Shown here: positions 1 through 6,269 of the stretch, in pieces
Position numbering within the stretch: the stretch's first letter is position 1
How the letters are laid out: every line of letters starts with the position of its first letter
Assembly (NCBI GenBank): GCA_910577805.1
Contig: CAJTOE010000078.1
Coordinates: forward strand, 1-11,190
Length of the DNA: 11,190 nucleotides
Source: an uncultured Oscillospiraceae bacterium
GTDB lineage: Bacteria; Bacillota; Clostridia; Oscillospirales; Oscillospiraceae
Reading direction: 5' to 3'
Position numbers and translations under genes: made by a program
Notes under the pieces: model-generated
Told to the model about the DNA's origin: nothing
The model's input: the letters and a program-made list of their open reading frames with translations, nothing else
Databases searched by the model: none

Positions 1-406
1 CCGCACCCGTGATATCTGCACACTCACCCGTGCCAAGTGCCCCTGCGGCCGCACCCATGTAAAAATGACCAAACCCCAGGGCCGCACGGACGATATGCTG
101 ATTATCCGCGGCGTAAACGTATTCCCGTCCCAGATCGAGACGGTGCTGCTCAACCACGGCTATCCCGCCAACTACCAGATCGTGGTGGACCGGGTCAAAT
201 CCACTGACACGCTGGACGTACAGGTTGAAATGACCGCGGAGATGTTCACGGACAACATAGGCGAGATCAACCGCCGGCAGAAGGAGCTGGTGGACGGTCT
301 GCGGTCCATGCTGGGCCTGGCGGCGAAGGTCACGCTGGTGCCCCCGAAGTCCATCGTCCGCAGCGAGGGCAAGGCGGTCCGCGTCATTGACAAGCGGAAA
401 ATTTAA
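1..406 (+). CDS. paaK: Phenylacetate--CoA ligase (PaaK family), 3' end only
   Basis: The reading frame is open from base 2 to a TAA at 404-406 and has no start in the window, so this is the C-terminal ~134 residues of a protein that would normally be about 430 residues. Family knowledge: these cytosolic adenylate-forming enzymes activate aryl acids such as phenylacetate with ATP and join them to CoA. Seen here: the TRDI segment near the A7/A8 core motif, a CPCGRTH cysteine pair, GRTDDMLIIRGVNVFPSQIE that opens the mobile C-terminal subdomain, and a final SEGKAVRV segment holding the conserved lysine expected to act in adenylation. The ACT gene follows 15 bases later, probably in the same operon. 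In many anaerobes this pair lies next to indolepyruvate:ferredoxin oxidoreductase (iorAB), suggesting a role with aryl acids from aromatic amino-acid fermentation; that is inference. The true substrate could be another aryl acid. Confidence 0.9.
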   Translation, partial: RTRDICTLTRAKCPCGRTHVKMTKPQGRTDDMLIIRGVNVFPSQIETVLLNHGYPANYQIVVDRVKSTDTLDVQVEMTAEMFTDNIGEINRRQKELVDGLRSMLGLAAKVTLVPPKSIVRSEGKAVRVIDKRKI

Positions 407-421
407 AGGAGGCGCAGAGGA

Positions 422-853
422 ATGAGTGTAAAGCAGATTTCGGTGTTTTTGGAAAACAAGCCCGGCGCACTGTACGCCATGACGGGCGTGCTGGCCCAGC
501 ACAAGGTGGATATGCGGGCATTCTCCCTGGCGGAGACCAGTGATTTCGGCATAGCCCGCATGATCGTCAGCGACATTTACGCCGCCACGACCATCCTCCG
601 GGAGGCGGGCTACGTCCACAGCATCAGCGAGGTGCTGGCAGTCTCCGTCCCTGACGTGCCCGGAGGCTTGAATAAGATTCTCCATGTGCTCACCGACGCC
701 GGGGTAAATGTGGAATATATGTATGTGTTCCCCGGCAGCGCTGGCAGCAGCGCCTATATGGTCTTTCGGGTGACGGATATCCCCGCTGCCGAAGCGGCCC
801 TGACCGCCCGGAAAATCGAGCTGGTCAGCCAGGACGCGATCGAGCGGGTGTAA
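422..853 (+). CDS. Double ACT domain protein, probable amino-acid-binding regulator
   Basis: A 143-residue soluble protein made of two ACT folds and nothing else: ACT1 about residues 4-70 (starting KQISVFLENKPGALYAMTGVL) and ACT2 about 72-140 (starting AVSVPDVPGGLNKILHVLTDAG). Both carry the beta-strand/Pro-Gly/helix pattern in which ligand sits at a domain interface. Family knowledge: ACT domains bind amino acids and regulate partner enzymes; stand-alone double-ACT proteins next to PaaK-type ligases are common in clostridia and archaea but, as far as I know, not biochemically defined. The start at 422 is supported by AAAGGAGG at 405-412. It lies 15 bases after the ligase and is probably translated from the same mRNA. 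The inference is a sensor of an aromatic amino acid or aryl acid that tunes the ligase pathway. A short GTAACG/CGTTAC inverted repeat (850-868) follows the gene but lacks a U tract. Confidence 0.85.
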   Translation: MSVKQISVFLENKPGALYAMTGVLAQHKVDMRAFSLAETSDFGIARMIVSDIYAATTILREAGYVHSISEVLAVSVPDVPGGLNKILHVLTDAGVNVEYMYVFPGSAGSSAYMVFRVTDIPAAEAALTARKIELVSQDAIERV

Positions 854-894
854 CGGGAAGCACGTTACAAATCGAAGATATTTCCGAAAAACCC

Positions 895-922
895 TTGACA
901 ATTTCCAATTATCTTATATAAT
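895..922 (+). promoter_or_regulatory. Sigma-A promoter of the rpsF-ssb-rpsR operon
   Basis: TTGACA at 895-900 and TATAAT at 917-922 are both perfect consensus hexamers, 16 bases apart, in an AT-rich island within GC-rich surroundings. Transcription would start near 929, giving an ~86-base leader before rpsF. The strength fits a ribosomal-protein operon. Confidence 0.88.
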
Positions 923-928
923 GATGAA

Positions 929-1005
929 GTCCGTCAAAAATCCAGGCGGACGCCCGATCATCCTTGCTCCCGCCAGAGGCGGGGGCCATATGTCCATAAG
1001 GAGGT
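929..1005 (+). promoter_or_regulatory. Structured rpsF leader, candidate S6:S18 autoregulatory element
   Basis: The 5' UTR of rpsF can form several helices. GTCCG (929-933) can pair with CGGAC (947-951). A 9-pair hairpin has arms 966-974 and 978-986 and an AGA loop. GGAC (948-951) can also pair with GTCC (992-995), enclosing that hairpin and a CCG trinucleotide (954-956) in an asymmetric internal loop. Family knowledge: rpsF operons in many bacteria carry a leader bound by the S6:S18 heterodimer, with a conserved CCG in an internal loop. The first and third helices share 948-951 and are mutually exclusive, which would allow switching. The match is by eye and the assignment is tentative. The ribosome binding site AAGGAGGT (998-1005) closes the leader. 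Confidence 0.45.
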
Positions 1006-1014
1006 GCAAGAATT

Positions 1015-1311
1015 ATGGCAAAGATTAACGGAAGCTACGAGGCGATGTATATCCTGGACCCCAACCTGAGCGAAGAGGCGACTGCCGCCCTGGTGGAAAA
1101 GTTCACCGGCCTGGTTGAGAACAGCGGGACCATCACCGAGGTAGACCAGTGGGGCAAGCGCCGCCTGGCCTATCCCATCAACGACCTGAACGAGGGCTAT
1201 TATGTCCTGATGACCTTCACGGCCGCCGCCGCGCTCCCTGCCGAGCTGGACCGTGTGTTCCGGATCACAGACGGCGTGATGCGCTCTATGATTATCAGCA
1301 AAGACCAGTAA
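1015..1311 (+). CDS. rpsF: 30S ribosomal protein bS6
   Basis: A 98-residue protein of normal bS6 length. It begins MAKINGSYEAMYILDPNL and has the expected ferredoxin-like core, with the conserved WGKRRLAYPIN segment and GYYVLMTF strand. bS6 sits on the platform of the small subunit, where it dimerises with bS18 and binds 16S rRNA helix 22-23. The ATG at 1015 lies 9 bases after AAGGAGGT. It is the first gene of a three-gene operon with ssb (16-base gap) and rpsR, an order conserved across Firmicutes. It may repress its own operon together with bS18 through the leader just upstream. Confidence 0.98.
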   Translation: MAKINGSYEAMYILDPNLSEEATAALVEKFTGLVENSGTITEVDQWGKRRLAYPINDLNEGYYVLMTFTAAAALPAELDRVFRITDGVMRSMIISKDQ

Positions 1312-1327
1312 GGAGGGAGACCGGGCC

Positions 1328-1810
1328 ATGTTAAACCGGATCATTATCATGGGCCGTCTCACGCGAGACCCCGAGCTGCGGCATACCCAGACCGGTACTC
1401 CCGTAGCATCCTTTACCCTGGCGGTGGACCGGGACTTCAAGGACCGGAACACCGGCGAAAAGGGCACGGATTTTATTGATGTTGTCGCCTGGCGGCAGAC
1501 CGCCGAATTTGTCTCCCGCTTCTTCACCAAGGGCCGGATGGCCGTGGCGGAGGGCCGGCTCCAGATTCGGGACTGGACCGACAAGGAGGGCGGCAAGCGC
1601 CGCTCCGCAGAGATCATCGCGGACAACATCTACTTTGGCGACTCCAAGCGGGACGCGGAGAACGGCGGAGGCTATGCGTCCTCCGGCTCCGGCTACTCCA
1701 ACGGCTACAGCAGTGCGCCCGCCCCGGCCGCCGCCCCCAGCTACAATACCGCTCCCGGCAGCGATCAGTTCTCCGATCTCTCGGACGACGACCCTGACCT
1801 GCCGTTCTGA
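1328..1810 (+). CDS. ssb: Single-stranded DNA-binding protein
   Basis: A 160-residue cytosolic protein that coats and protects single-stranded DNA and recruits replication and repair proteins. The N-terminal OB fold (about residues 1-106) shows MLNRIIIMGRLTRDPELR, the TGTPVASFTLAVDR strand, and FIDVVAWRQTAEFVSRFFTKG with the DNA-stacking aromatics including W55. A flexible Gly/Ser/Tyr/Ala/Pro-rich linker (about 112-150) follows. The protein ends in the acidic tip DDDPDLPF (153-160), the docking site for partner proteins; the usual form is DDDIPF, so the tip has one extra residue. The start has a GGAGGG ribosome binding site (1312-1317) about 10 bases upstream. Its position between rpsF and rpsR is the standard chromosomal arrangement, arguing for the housekeeping SSB rather than a phage or plasmid copy. 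Confidence 0.97.
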   Translation: MLNRIIIMGRLTRDPELRHTQTGTPVASFTLAVDRDFKDRNTGEKGTDFIDVVAWRQTAEFVSRFFTKGRMAVAEGRLQIRDWTDKEGGKRRSAEIIADNIYFGDSKRDAENGGGYASSGSGYSNGYSSAPAPAAAPSYNTAPGSDQFSDLSDDDPDLPF

Positions 1811-1848
1811 CTACGGCCCCCCTGGGCCACAAAAAGGAGGTTCATCTC

Positions 1849-2094
1849 ATGGCTATGGAACGTGACAACCGCCCCCCTCGCGGCCGGAAGCGCCGCAAGG
1901 TCTGCGCTTTTTGCGTGGACAAGGTGGAGCATATCGACTACAAGGACGCGGCCAAGCTGCGCCGGTACACCTCTGAGCGGGCTAAGATTCTGCCCCGCCG
2001 CACCACCGGCACCTGCGCCCACCATCAGCGCCAGCTGACCGAGGCCATCAAGCGCGCCCGCCAGGTCGCCCTGCTGCCCTACGTCACGGACTAA
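1849..2094 (+). CDS. rpsR: 30S ribosomal protein bS18, zinc-ligand form
   Basis: An 81-residue basic protein that pairs with bS6 on the 30S platform. The core motifs KVCAFCVDKVEHIDYKD, KLRRYTSERAKILPRRTTGTC and QRQLTEAIKRARQVALLPYV are typical. It is the C+ (zinc-binding) variant: C19 and C22 form a CxxC pair and C56-A-H-H59 supplies the remaining ligands. Family knowledge: many bacteria carry a zinc-free paralogue used when zinc is scarce, but none lies in this window. The AAGGAGG at 1834-1840 lies 8 bases before the ATG. It is the last gene of the operon, 38 bases after ssb and just before a strong terminator. Confidence 0.98.
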   Translation: MAMERDNRPPRGRKRRKVCAFCVDKVEHIDYKDAAKLRRYTSERAKILPRRTTGTCAHHQRQLTEAIKRARQVALLPYVTD

Positions 2095-2103
2095 TTGACT
2101 CTC

Positions 2104-2140
2104 AAGCGCCTCCGTTTGTATCAAACGGGGGCGCTTTTTT
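2104..2140 (+). terminator. Intrinsic terminator of the rpsF-ssb-rpsR operon
   Basis: A 15-pair stem with one T-G pair, arms 2104-2118 and 2122-2136, a TAT loop, and a T tract to 2140. It begins 9 bases after the rpsR stop. Confidence 0.95.
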
Positions 2141-2164
2141 GCGGTGTGCGCCGGGTTAAAAGCT

Positions 2165-2193
2165 GGAATATTTGTCCAAACTAGCCATAGAAT
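2165..2193 (+). promoter_or_regulatory. Candidate sigma-E-like sporulation promoter for the DUF2508-bofA pair
   Basis: GGAATATT (2165-2172) and CATAGAAT (2186-2193), separated by 13 bases, resemble the mother-cell sigma-E pattern (an ATATT-containing -35 and a CATAnnnT -10). The pair sits 41 bases before the first gene of a unit encoding BofA, whose Bacillus subtilis homologue belongs to the sigma-E regulon. I see no good TTGACA/TATAAT pair in this gap. The match is by eye to short degenerate motifs. A GCAGG/CCTGC inverted repeat (2198-2211) lies between the site and the gene. Confidence 0.4.
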
Positions 2194-2233
2194 GAAAGCA
2201 GGCAAGCCTGCCATACAAAAGGAGTGAAGTTCT

Positions 2234-2473
2234 ATGGCACAACCCGCCCGTATCTTACCGTTTCTGCGCCGCCCCGCCCCCCAGGACCCCGAACGGACCG
2301 AGCTGCTGGAGTCCCTGGCCCATACCCGTCTGCTGCTCAACCAGGCGTACAGCGGCTTCAACAACGCCAGCAACGGGGACCTGATCGAGTCCTATGTCTA
2401 CGAAATCAACGCGCTCCACGCCCGGTATAATTATCTGCTGCGCCGGGTGAAGGAGCTGGAGGGAGCCGGTTGA
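2234..2473 (+). CDS. DUF2508 family protein (YaaL-like)
   Basis: A 79-residue soluble, probably helical protein. The C-terminal half (DLIESYVYEINALHARYNYL, then LRRVKE, about residues 48-75) is the signature stretch of DUF2508, a family of unknown function named for B. subtilis YaaL. In B. subtilis yaaL immediately precedes bofA, and the same order holds here: the last four bases, TTGA, are shared with the bofA start, implying translational coupling. The start at 2234 is set by AAGGAGTGA (2218-2226). The conserved pairing with bofA suggests a sporulation-related role, but no activity is known to me. Confidence 0.85.
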   Translation: MAQPARILPFLRRPAPQDPERTELLESLAHTRLLLNQAYSGFNNASNGDLIESYVYEINALHARYNYLLRRVKELEGAG

Positions 2474-2739
2474 ACACATCCGCCGCTGCCAGTCCCGCCT
2501 TTGGCGCGGCGGGGCTGGTGGCACTGTTCGCCCTGCTTCTGCTCCACCGTCCTCTGGGGGCGCTGATTCGTCTGCTGGCCCGGTCCGCCGTGGGGCTTGG
2601 GTTTTTGGCCCTGTTCAGCCAGGTGAGCCATCTGGCCGGCATTACGCTGGGGGTAAACTGGATAAACGCCCTGGTCCTGGGACTGTTAGGCCCGCCGGGG
2701 TTCGGGCTGTTACTTATGCTGCAATGGGCTTTGCGGTAG
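2470..2739 (+). CDS. bofA: Pro-sigma-K processing inhibitor BofA family protein
   Basis: An 89-residue, very hydrophobic membrane protein with about three predicted segments: residues ~12-28, ~33-57 and ~68-87. The C-terminal stretch with GVNWINALVLGLLGPPGFGLL carries the conserved Asn and Gly-Pro-Gly-type motif of BofA. Family knowledge: in B. subtilis BofA holds the intramembrane protease SpoIVFB inactive in the outer forespore membrane until a forespore signal arrives, timing sigma-K activation. BofA also occurs in clostridia lacking parts of that pathway, so the partner here is uncertain. The start is a TTG at 2470 whose last two bases belong to the upstream stop (TTGA overlap), and there is no strong independent ribosome binding site beyond GGAGGGAG at 2457-2464. 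Expression would therefore depend on the upstream gene. Confidence 0.88.
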   Translation: MNTSAAASPAFGAAGLVALFALLLLHRPLGALIRLLARSAVGLGFLALFSQVSHLAGITLGVNWINALVLGLLGPPGFGLLLMLQWALR

Positions 2740-2743
2740 GGAG

Positions 2744-2777
2744 GGGCTGCATCCAAGAGGGGGCTTGGGTGCAGCCC
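2744..2777 (+). terminator. Strong hairpin after bofA, possible terminator lacking a U tract
   Basis: A 14-pair stem with arms 2744-2757 and 2764-2777 (GGGCTGCA.../...TGCAGCCC), one T-G pair and a 6-base loop, starts 5 bases after the bofA stop. It is followed by TTGGGGCC rather than a run of T, so it is not a textbook intrinsic terminator. It may end or stabilise the 3' end of the sporulation transcript. Confidence 0.45.
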
Positions 2778-2831
2778 TTGGGGCCTGTACCCCATTTTTA
2801 CAATTTGCCCGATTTACATGGCTTTCGGGAA

Positions 2832-2860
2832 TTGACTTTTGTACAAGGTAAGGGTATACT
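2832..2860 (+). promoter_or_regulatory. Sigma-A promoter of the C26-SLH surface protein gene
   Basis: TTGACT (2832-2837) and TATACT (2855-2860) each differ from consensus by one base and are separated by the optimal 17 bases. Transcription would start near 2867, about 40 bases before the chosen start codon. Confidence 0.85.
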
Positions 2861-2905
2861 GTACCTAGCTTCTTCCTCAAAAAAATGGAGAAAGGAACAT
2901 CACAC

Positions 2906-4807
2906 ATGAAAACAACCGCAAAATTTGTCAAACGGTCCCTGAGCCTGCTGCTGGTACTTACCATGCTGCTGGGCCTGGTGATCACCGGCGCTTATGCCGC
3001 AGCCTCCAAGGTAGAGGGCGCTGTCCTCTACACCGTCAACGACCAGAACCAGTTGGAGTACAACGTGGTTTACAAGGCCGGCGTAGACGCCAACACCACT
3101 GTGACCGATAAATCCGGCCACGGCATCGAGACTCTGGACCAGCTCAAAACCATGATGGGCAAGGCCGACGCGCCGAAGGTGGAGCTGAATGTCAGCACCG
3201 GCGAGCGCACCCTGGGCGCCGTTGTCCTGGCCGACCTGACCATCGACGGCGACAAGGTCACCGAGATCACCGTCACCAAGGTCAGCAAGCGCCCCGTAAT
3301 CGGCATTTCCTGGAAGAAGGACGATATCGGCGCCGACTACCAGGGCTTCGCCGAGGCCTTTGAGCGCAACGGCGCGTACGCCGTCTACCTGCCCCAGGTC
3401 AAGAGCGCCGGCGAGGCCAAGGACGTTCTGTCCAAGCTGGACGGTATCTTCTTCACCGGCGGCGAGGACTGGAACCCCGCTCTGTACAACGAGGAAGCGT
3501 ACACCCACGGCTCCGCCGGCTGGAACGACGCCCGTGACACCTCCGACCTGAATCTGATGAAGAAGGCCGTGGAAATGGACGTGCCTCTGTTCGCGGTGTG
3601 CCGCGGGGAGCAGGGCTTCAACGTCGCCATGGGCGGCGGCCTGATCCAGGACGTGCCCACTTACCTGGGCCAGAAGGTCAAGGCCGGCGAGATTGCCGAG
3701 GACCGGGTCACCGTGCTGGAGGACCTGGTGTACCAGACCGTGGACGGCGAGCGCAAGCAGGTCCCCTGTGAGAAGGACGGCGCGCCTCACTACCGCGTGG
3801 TGGTGGACGGCCTGGTCCACAGCGGCGGCACCGGCTATCACCTGCTGGATGCCGGCAAGGACGGCATCGGCGTAAGCAAGGATTCCAAGTGGCTGTACGA
3901 CATCCTGGGCACGGAGTCCGTGGAGTTCGTGGCGACCGCGCACCATCAGTCCGTGAATCCTGAGAAGCTGGCCCCCGGCATGACGGTCGCGGCCATCTCC
4001 TCCGATGGCATCATCGAGGCCATCGAGTATCAGAGCGCCACCTTTGCTCTGGCGGTGCAGTGGCACCCGGAGCGCGACGCCCTGAAGGACACCCGCGACA
4101 CCGACGTGGATCAGGACCTGTGCAACGCTCTGCTGCGGGCTCTGGTGGAGCACGCCACCTCTGACGAGGCCGTGCCCCCCGTGGAGACCAAGCCTGAGAC
4201 CCCTGAGAAGCCCGACGACACCAAGCCCGAAACCCCCGACGTGCCCGCTGACCACCCCTTCCTGAAGGTGGAGTCCAGCCGCTGGTATTATAACGCCCTC
4301 CAGTACGTGATGAACAACGGCCTGTTCACCGGTGTTCCCACTGCTGAGTGCAACCCCGACAGCACCTTTACCCGCGCCATGATCGCCCAGGTCCTCTACA
4401 ACGCCGCCGGCGCTCCTGAGGTCACCACCTCCGCCGGCTTCCAGGACGTGGCTGCGGACGCCTGGTACGCCGACGCGGTGAACTGGGTTGCGGCCAACAA
4501 GGTCATGTCCGGCTACAACGCGGAGACCTTCGGTGCGGCGGACAACGTGACCCGCCAGCAGATGGCCGTCACTCTGCGCCAGTACGCCAACCTGAAGGAG
4601 CAGCTCAAGGACGGCACCGCCGATCTGAGCACCTTCACCGACGGCGATAAAGTCGCCACCTGGGCCGCTGAGGCCATGCAGTGGGCGCTGGGCAACGGCC
4701 TGCTCTCCGGCAAGGGCGAGGGCATCCTGGACCCCAGCGGCGTGGCCAAGCAGTCTGAGGCCGCCGCTCTCATGATGAACTTCTGCGAGAAGATCGCGGA
4801 GAAATAA
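2906..4807 (+). CDS. Secreted peptidase C26 (glutamine amidotransferase class I-like) protein with three SLH domains
   Basis: A 633-residue exported, wall-anchored protein. The ATG at 2906 is preferred over the one at 2885 because AAAGGAA (2891-2897) precedes it and it opens a clean signal peptide (MKTTAKFVKR, a Leu-rich core, then AYA-A near residue 28). Residues ~29-128 form a beta-rich region I do not recognise. Residues ~129-415 are a peptidase C26/PuuD-like fold opening RPVIGISW, with TGGEDWNP, nucleophile C232 (VCRGEQGFNVAMGGG), HHQSVNPEKLAPGM and the QWHPE pair H387/E389, so the triad is intact. About 40-50 residues (~256-310) seem inserted between nucleophile and His. A Pro/Glu/Thr linker (~417-449) leads to SLH repeats at ~450-503, ~510-565 and ~575-631. 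Family knowledge: C26 enzymes cleave gamma-glutamyl bonds (gamma-glutamyl-GABA, poly-gamma-glutamyl folate) and are mostly cytosolic; SLH repeats bind wall polymers. The inference is a cell-surface gamma-glutamyl hydrolase or amidase of unknown substrate. It is monocistronic. Confidence 0.88.
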   Translation: MKTTAKFVKRSLSLLLVLTMLLGLVITGAYAAASKVEGAVLYTVNDQNQLEYNVVYKAGVDANTTVTDKSGHGIETLDQLKTMMGKADAPKVELNVSTGERTLGAVVLADLTIDGDKVTEITVTKVSKRPVIGISWKKDDIGADYQGFAEAFERNGAYAVYLPQVKSAGEAKDVLSKLDGIFFTGGEDWNPALYNEEAYTHGSAGWNDARDTSDLNLMKKAVEMDVPLFAVCRGEQGFNVAMGGGLIQDVPTYLGQKVKAGEIAEDRVTVLEDLVYQTVDGERKQVPCEKDGAPHYRVVVDGLVHSGGTGYHLLDAGKDGIGVSKDSKWLYDILGTESVEFVATAHHQSVNPEKLAPGMTVAAISSDGIIEAIEYQSATFALAVQWHPERDALKDTRDTDVDQDLCNALLRALVEHATSDEAVPPVETKPETPEKPDDTKPETPDVPADHPFLKVESSRWYYNALQYVMNNGLFTGVPTAECNPDSTFTRAMIAQVLYNAAGAPEVTTSAGFQDVAADAWYADAVNWVAANKVMSGYNAETFGAADNVTRQQMAVTLRQYANLKEQLKDGTADLSTFTDGDKVATWAAEAMQWALGNGLLSGKGEGILDPSGVAKQSEAAALMMNFCEKIAEK

Positions 4808-4832
4808 GCGTTTCGATACGCTGCAAACCGGT

Positions 4833-4872
4833 CCAGGCCGGGAGAATGAAAACTCTCCCGGCCTGGTTTTTT
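4833..4872 (+). terminator. Intrinsic terminator of the C26-SLH gene
   Basis: A perfect 13-pair stem (arms 4833-4845 and 4854-4866) with an 8-base loop is followed by six T (4867-4872). It sits in the 3'-3' junction with the convergent oxidoreductase, whose stop codon overlaps the T tract. On the minus strand the same hairpin lacks a good U run, so it mainly serves the + gene. Confidence 0.93.
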
Positions 4873-6175
4873 ACAGCCGTTTTCCGTCCGTAGCCGGATT
4901 GTCCAGCAGCTTGCCGTTCTCCCCGAAGCGGGAGCCGTGGCAGGGGCAGTCCCAGGAGTGCTCCTGGGGGTTATACTTCAGGGCACAGCCCATGTGGGGG
5001 CACCGCGGGGTGGTGGGGGTCAGAAGGCTGAGGACCGATTCCAGGCCGTTGACCGCAAGCTGAGGCCGCAGGACGGACCGGGAAGGCCCAAAGACAGCCA
5101 TATAGGGGTTGTCCCGGTCCTGCACCAGGTCCGTCAAAAGCATGGCGGTGGCCATAGAGGAGGTCATCCCCCACTTCTGGAAGCCGGTCGCCACATAAAG
5201 CCCCGCCGCCCCCTTGGAGTACTGCCCGATATAGGGCACGCCGTCCAGGGTCATGCAGTCCTGTGCGGCCCAGCGGGCGGTGATGCGGGCCTCCGGGTAG
5301 GCGCGGCGGGCGAACTGCTCCAGCTCCCTCCAGCCGCCGCCCTGCTTGCCGGTCCGGTGGCTCCCGCCGCCCAACAGGAGCTGACCCGCGTAGTTCCGGA
5401 ACGACAGCCCCGTCTCATTTTCGTCCAAAAACATCCCGCCCACATCCGGCGCGCCCTCCAGGGCCAGCACGTAGGAGCGGTGCTGGTACAGCTTCAAAAA
5501 GTAACCGCCGTGCTTGTTCAGCAGGGGGAAGTGTGTGGCTATAATGATGGCCTCCGCCTGGACGGTCCCGCCGCTGGTTCTGGCCGCGCGCGGGGCCAGC
5601 TCCAGCACTTTGGTGTGTTCAAAAATGGGCAGGTCCTTTGCGATCGCGGCGGCGAATTTCAGGGGGTGAAACTGGGCCTGACGGGGGAATTTTACCGCGC
5701 CCGCCGTGGGGAACGGCAGCGGCAGGTCCGGCACCAGCTCCGCCCCGAAGCCCAGACGCTCCAGAGCCGCCGCCTCCTGCTCCAGCTTTTTCCGGTCCGT
5801 CCGGGCGTAGACAAAGGCGTCCTTCTCCTCAAAATCGCAGTCCAGCCCCTGGCACAGCGTCCGGTACTCCTCCAGCGCCGCCTGGTTGGCCTGGAGGTAC
5901 AGCCCCGCCTTCCCCGCGCCGAAGGTGCGCAAAAGCTTGTCGTATATCAGGCCGTGCTGGGAGGTGATTTTCGCCGTGGTATTTCCGGTGGTTTTGCCGC
6001 AGATGCGCTCCGCCTCCACCAGGATGCAGTCCACCCCCGCCTGGGTCAGCCGGTACGCGCAGAGCAGCCCCGCCAGACCGCCGCCGATAATCAGCACGTC
6101 CGTTTTCACGTCGGTGTGCAGGGCGGGGAAGGCGGGCATTTTTACAGTTTGCGTCCAGATGGAGTCCAATTTCAT
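4871..6175 (-). CDS. FAD-dependent oxidoreductase with C-terminal Rieske [2Fe-2S] domain
   Basis: A 434-residue protein (435 if the adjacent GTG at 6178-6176 is used). The N-terminal FAD-binding fold shows VLIIGGGLAG with the dinucleotide Gly cluster, then ILVEAERICGKTTGNTTAK, and it runs as a DAO-type oxidoreductase; a late GLYVATGFQKWGMTSS segment is the usual second FAD contact. The C-terminal Rieske motif is CPHMGC...CPCHGS, with ligands C393/H395 and C411/H414 (numbered from the GTG), an intact 2Fe-2S site. Family knowledge: such DAO-Rieske proteins occur in many Firmicutes, but the substrate is not established to my knowledge. The start is unusual: GAGG abuts the GTG/ATG pair with no normal spacing; I chose ATG because MKLDSIW resembles family N-termini. 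I see no clear promoter in the 92-base gap after the MCP gene, so residual read-through is possible. Confidence 0.9.
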   Translation of the reverse strand: MKLDSIWTQTVKMPAFPALHTDVKTDVLIIGGGLAGLLCAYRLTQAGVDCILVEAERICGKTTGNTTAKITSQHGLIYDKLLRTFGAGKAGLYLQANQAALEEYRTLCQGLDCDFEEKDAFVYARTDRKKLEQEAAALERLGFGAELVPDLPLPFPTAGAVKFPRQAQFHPLKFAAAIAKDLPIFEHTKVLELAPRAARTSGGTVQAEAIIIATHFPLLNKHGGYFLKLYQHRSYVLALEGAPDVGGMFLDENETGLSFRNYAGQLLLGGGSHRTGKQGGGWRELEQFARRAYPEARITARWAAQDCMTLDGVPYIGQYSKGAAGLYVATGFQKWGMTSSMATAMLLTDLVQDRDNPYMAVFGPSRSVLRPQLAVNGLESVLSLLTPTTPRCPHMGCALKYNPQEHSWDCPCHGSRFGENGKLLDNPATDGKRL

Positions 6176-6229
6176 CACCTCAGTGAACCCAGCTTGTCCC
6201 CAAACGGCACAAAATATGCTCCCGGACGC

Positions 6230-6262
6230 AAAAAGGCCGGGGAAAGCAGCTTCCCCCGGCCT
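6230..6262 (-). terminator. Intrinsic terminator of the chemoreceptor gene
   Basis: On the minus strand a hairpin with GGCCGGGG/CCCCGGCC arms (+ strand 6235-6242 and 6254-6261), extended at its base by an A-T pair, is followed by five U (complement of the A run at 6230-6234). It begins 8 bases after the receptor's stop codon. Confidence 0.92.
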
Positions 6263-6269
6263 GTCTTAA

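Noticed and set aside
958..1629. 223-codon open frame on the minus strand
   Set aside because: Antisense to rpsF, ssb and their leader; crosses three real features and has no domain.
2900..4255. 451-codon open frame on the minus strand
   Set aside because: Shadow of the C26-SLH gene: its composition (Gly/Leu/Val/His-rich with no domain motif) is that of an antisense frame of GC-rich coding DNA, while the + strand has a signal peptide, catalytic triad and SLH repeats.
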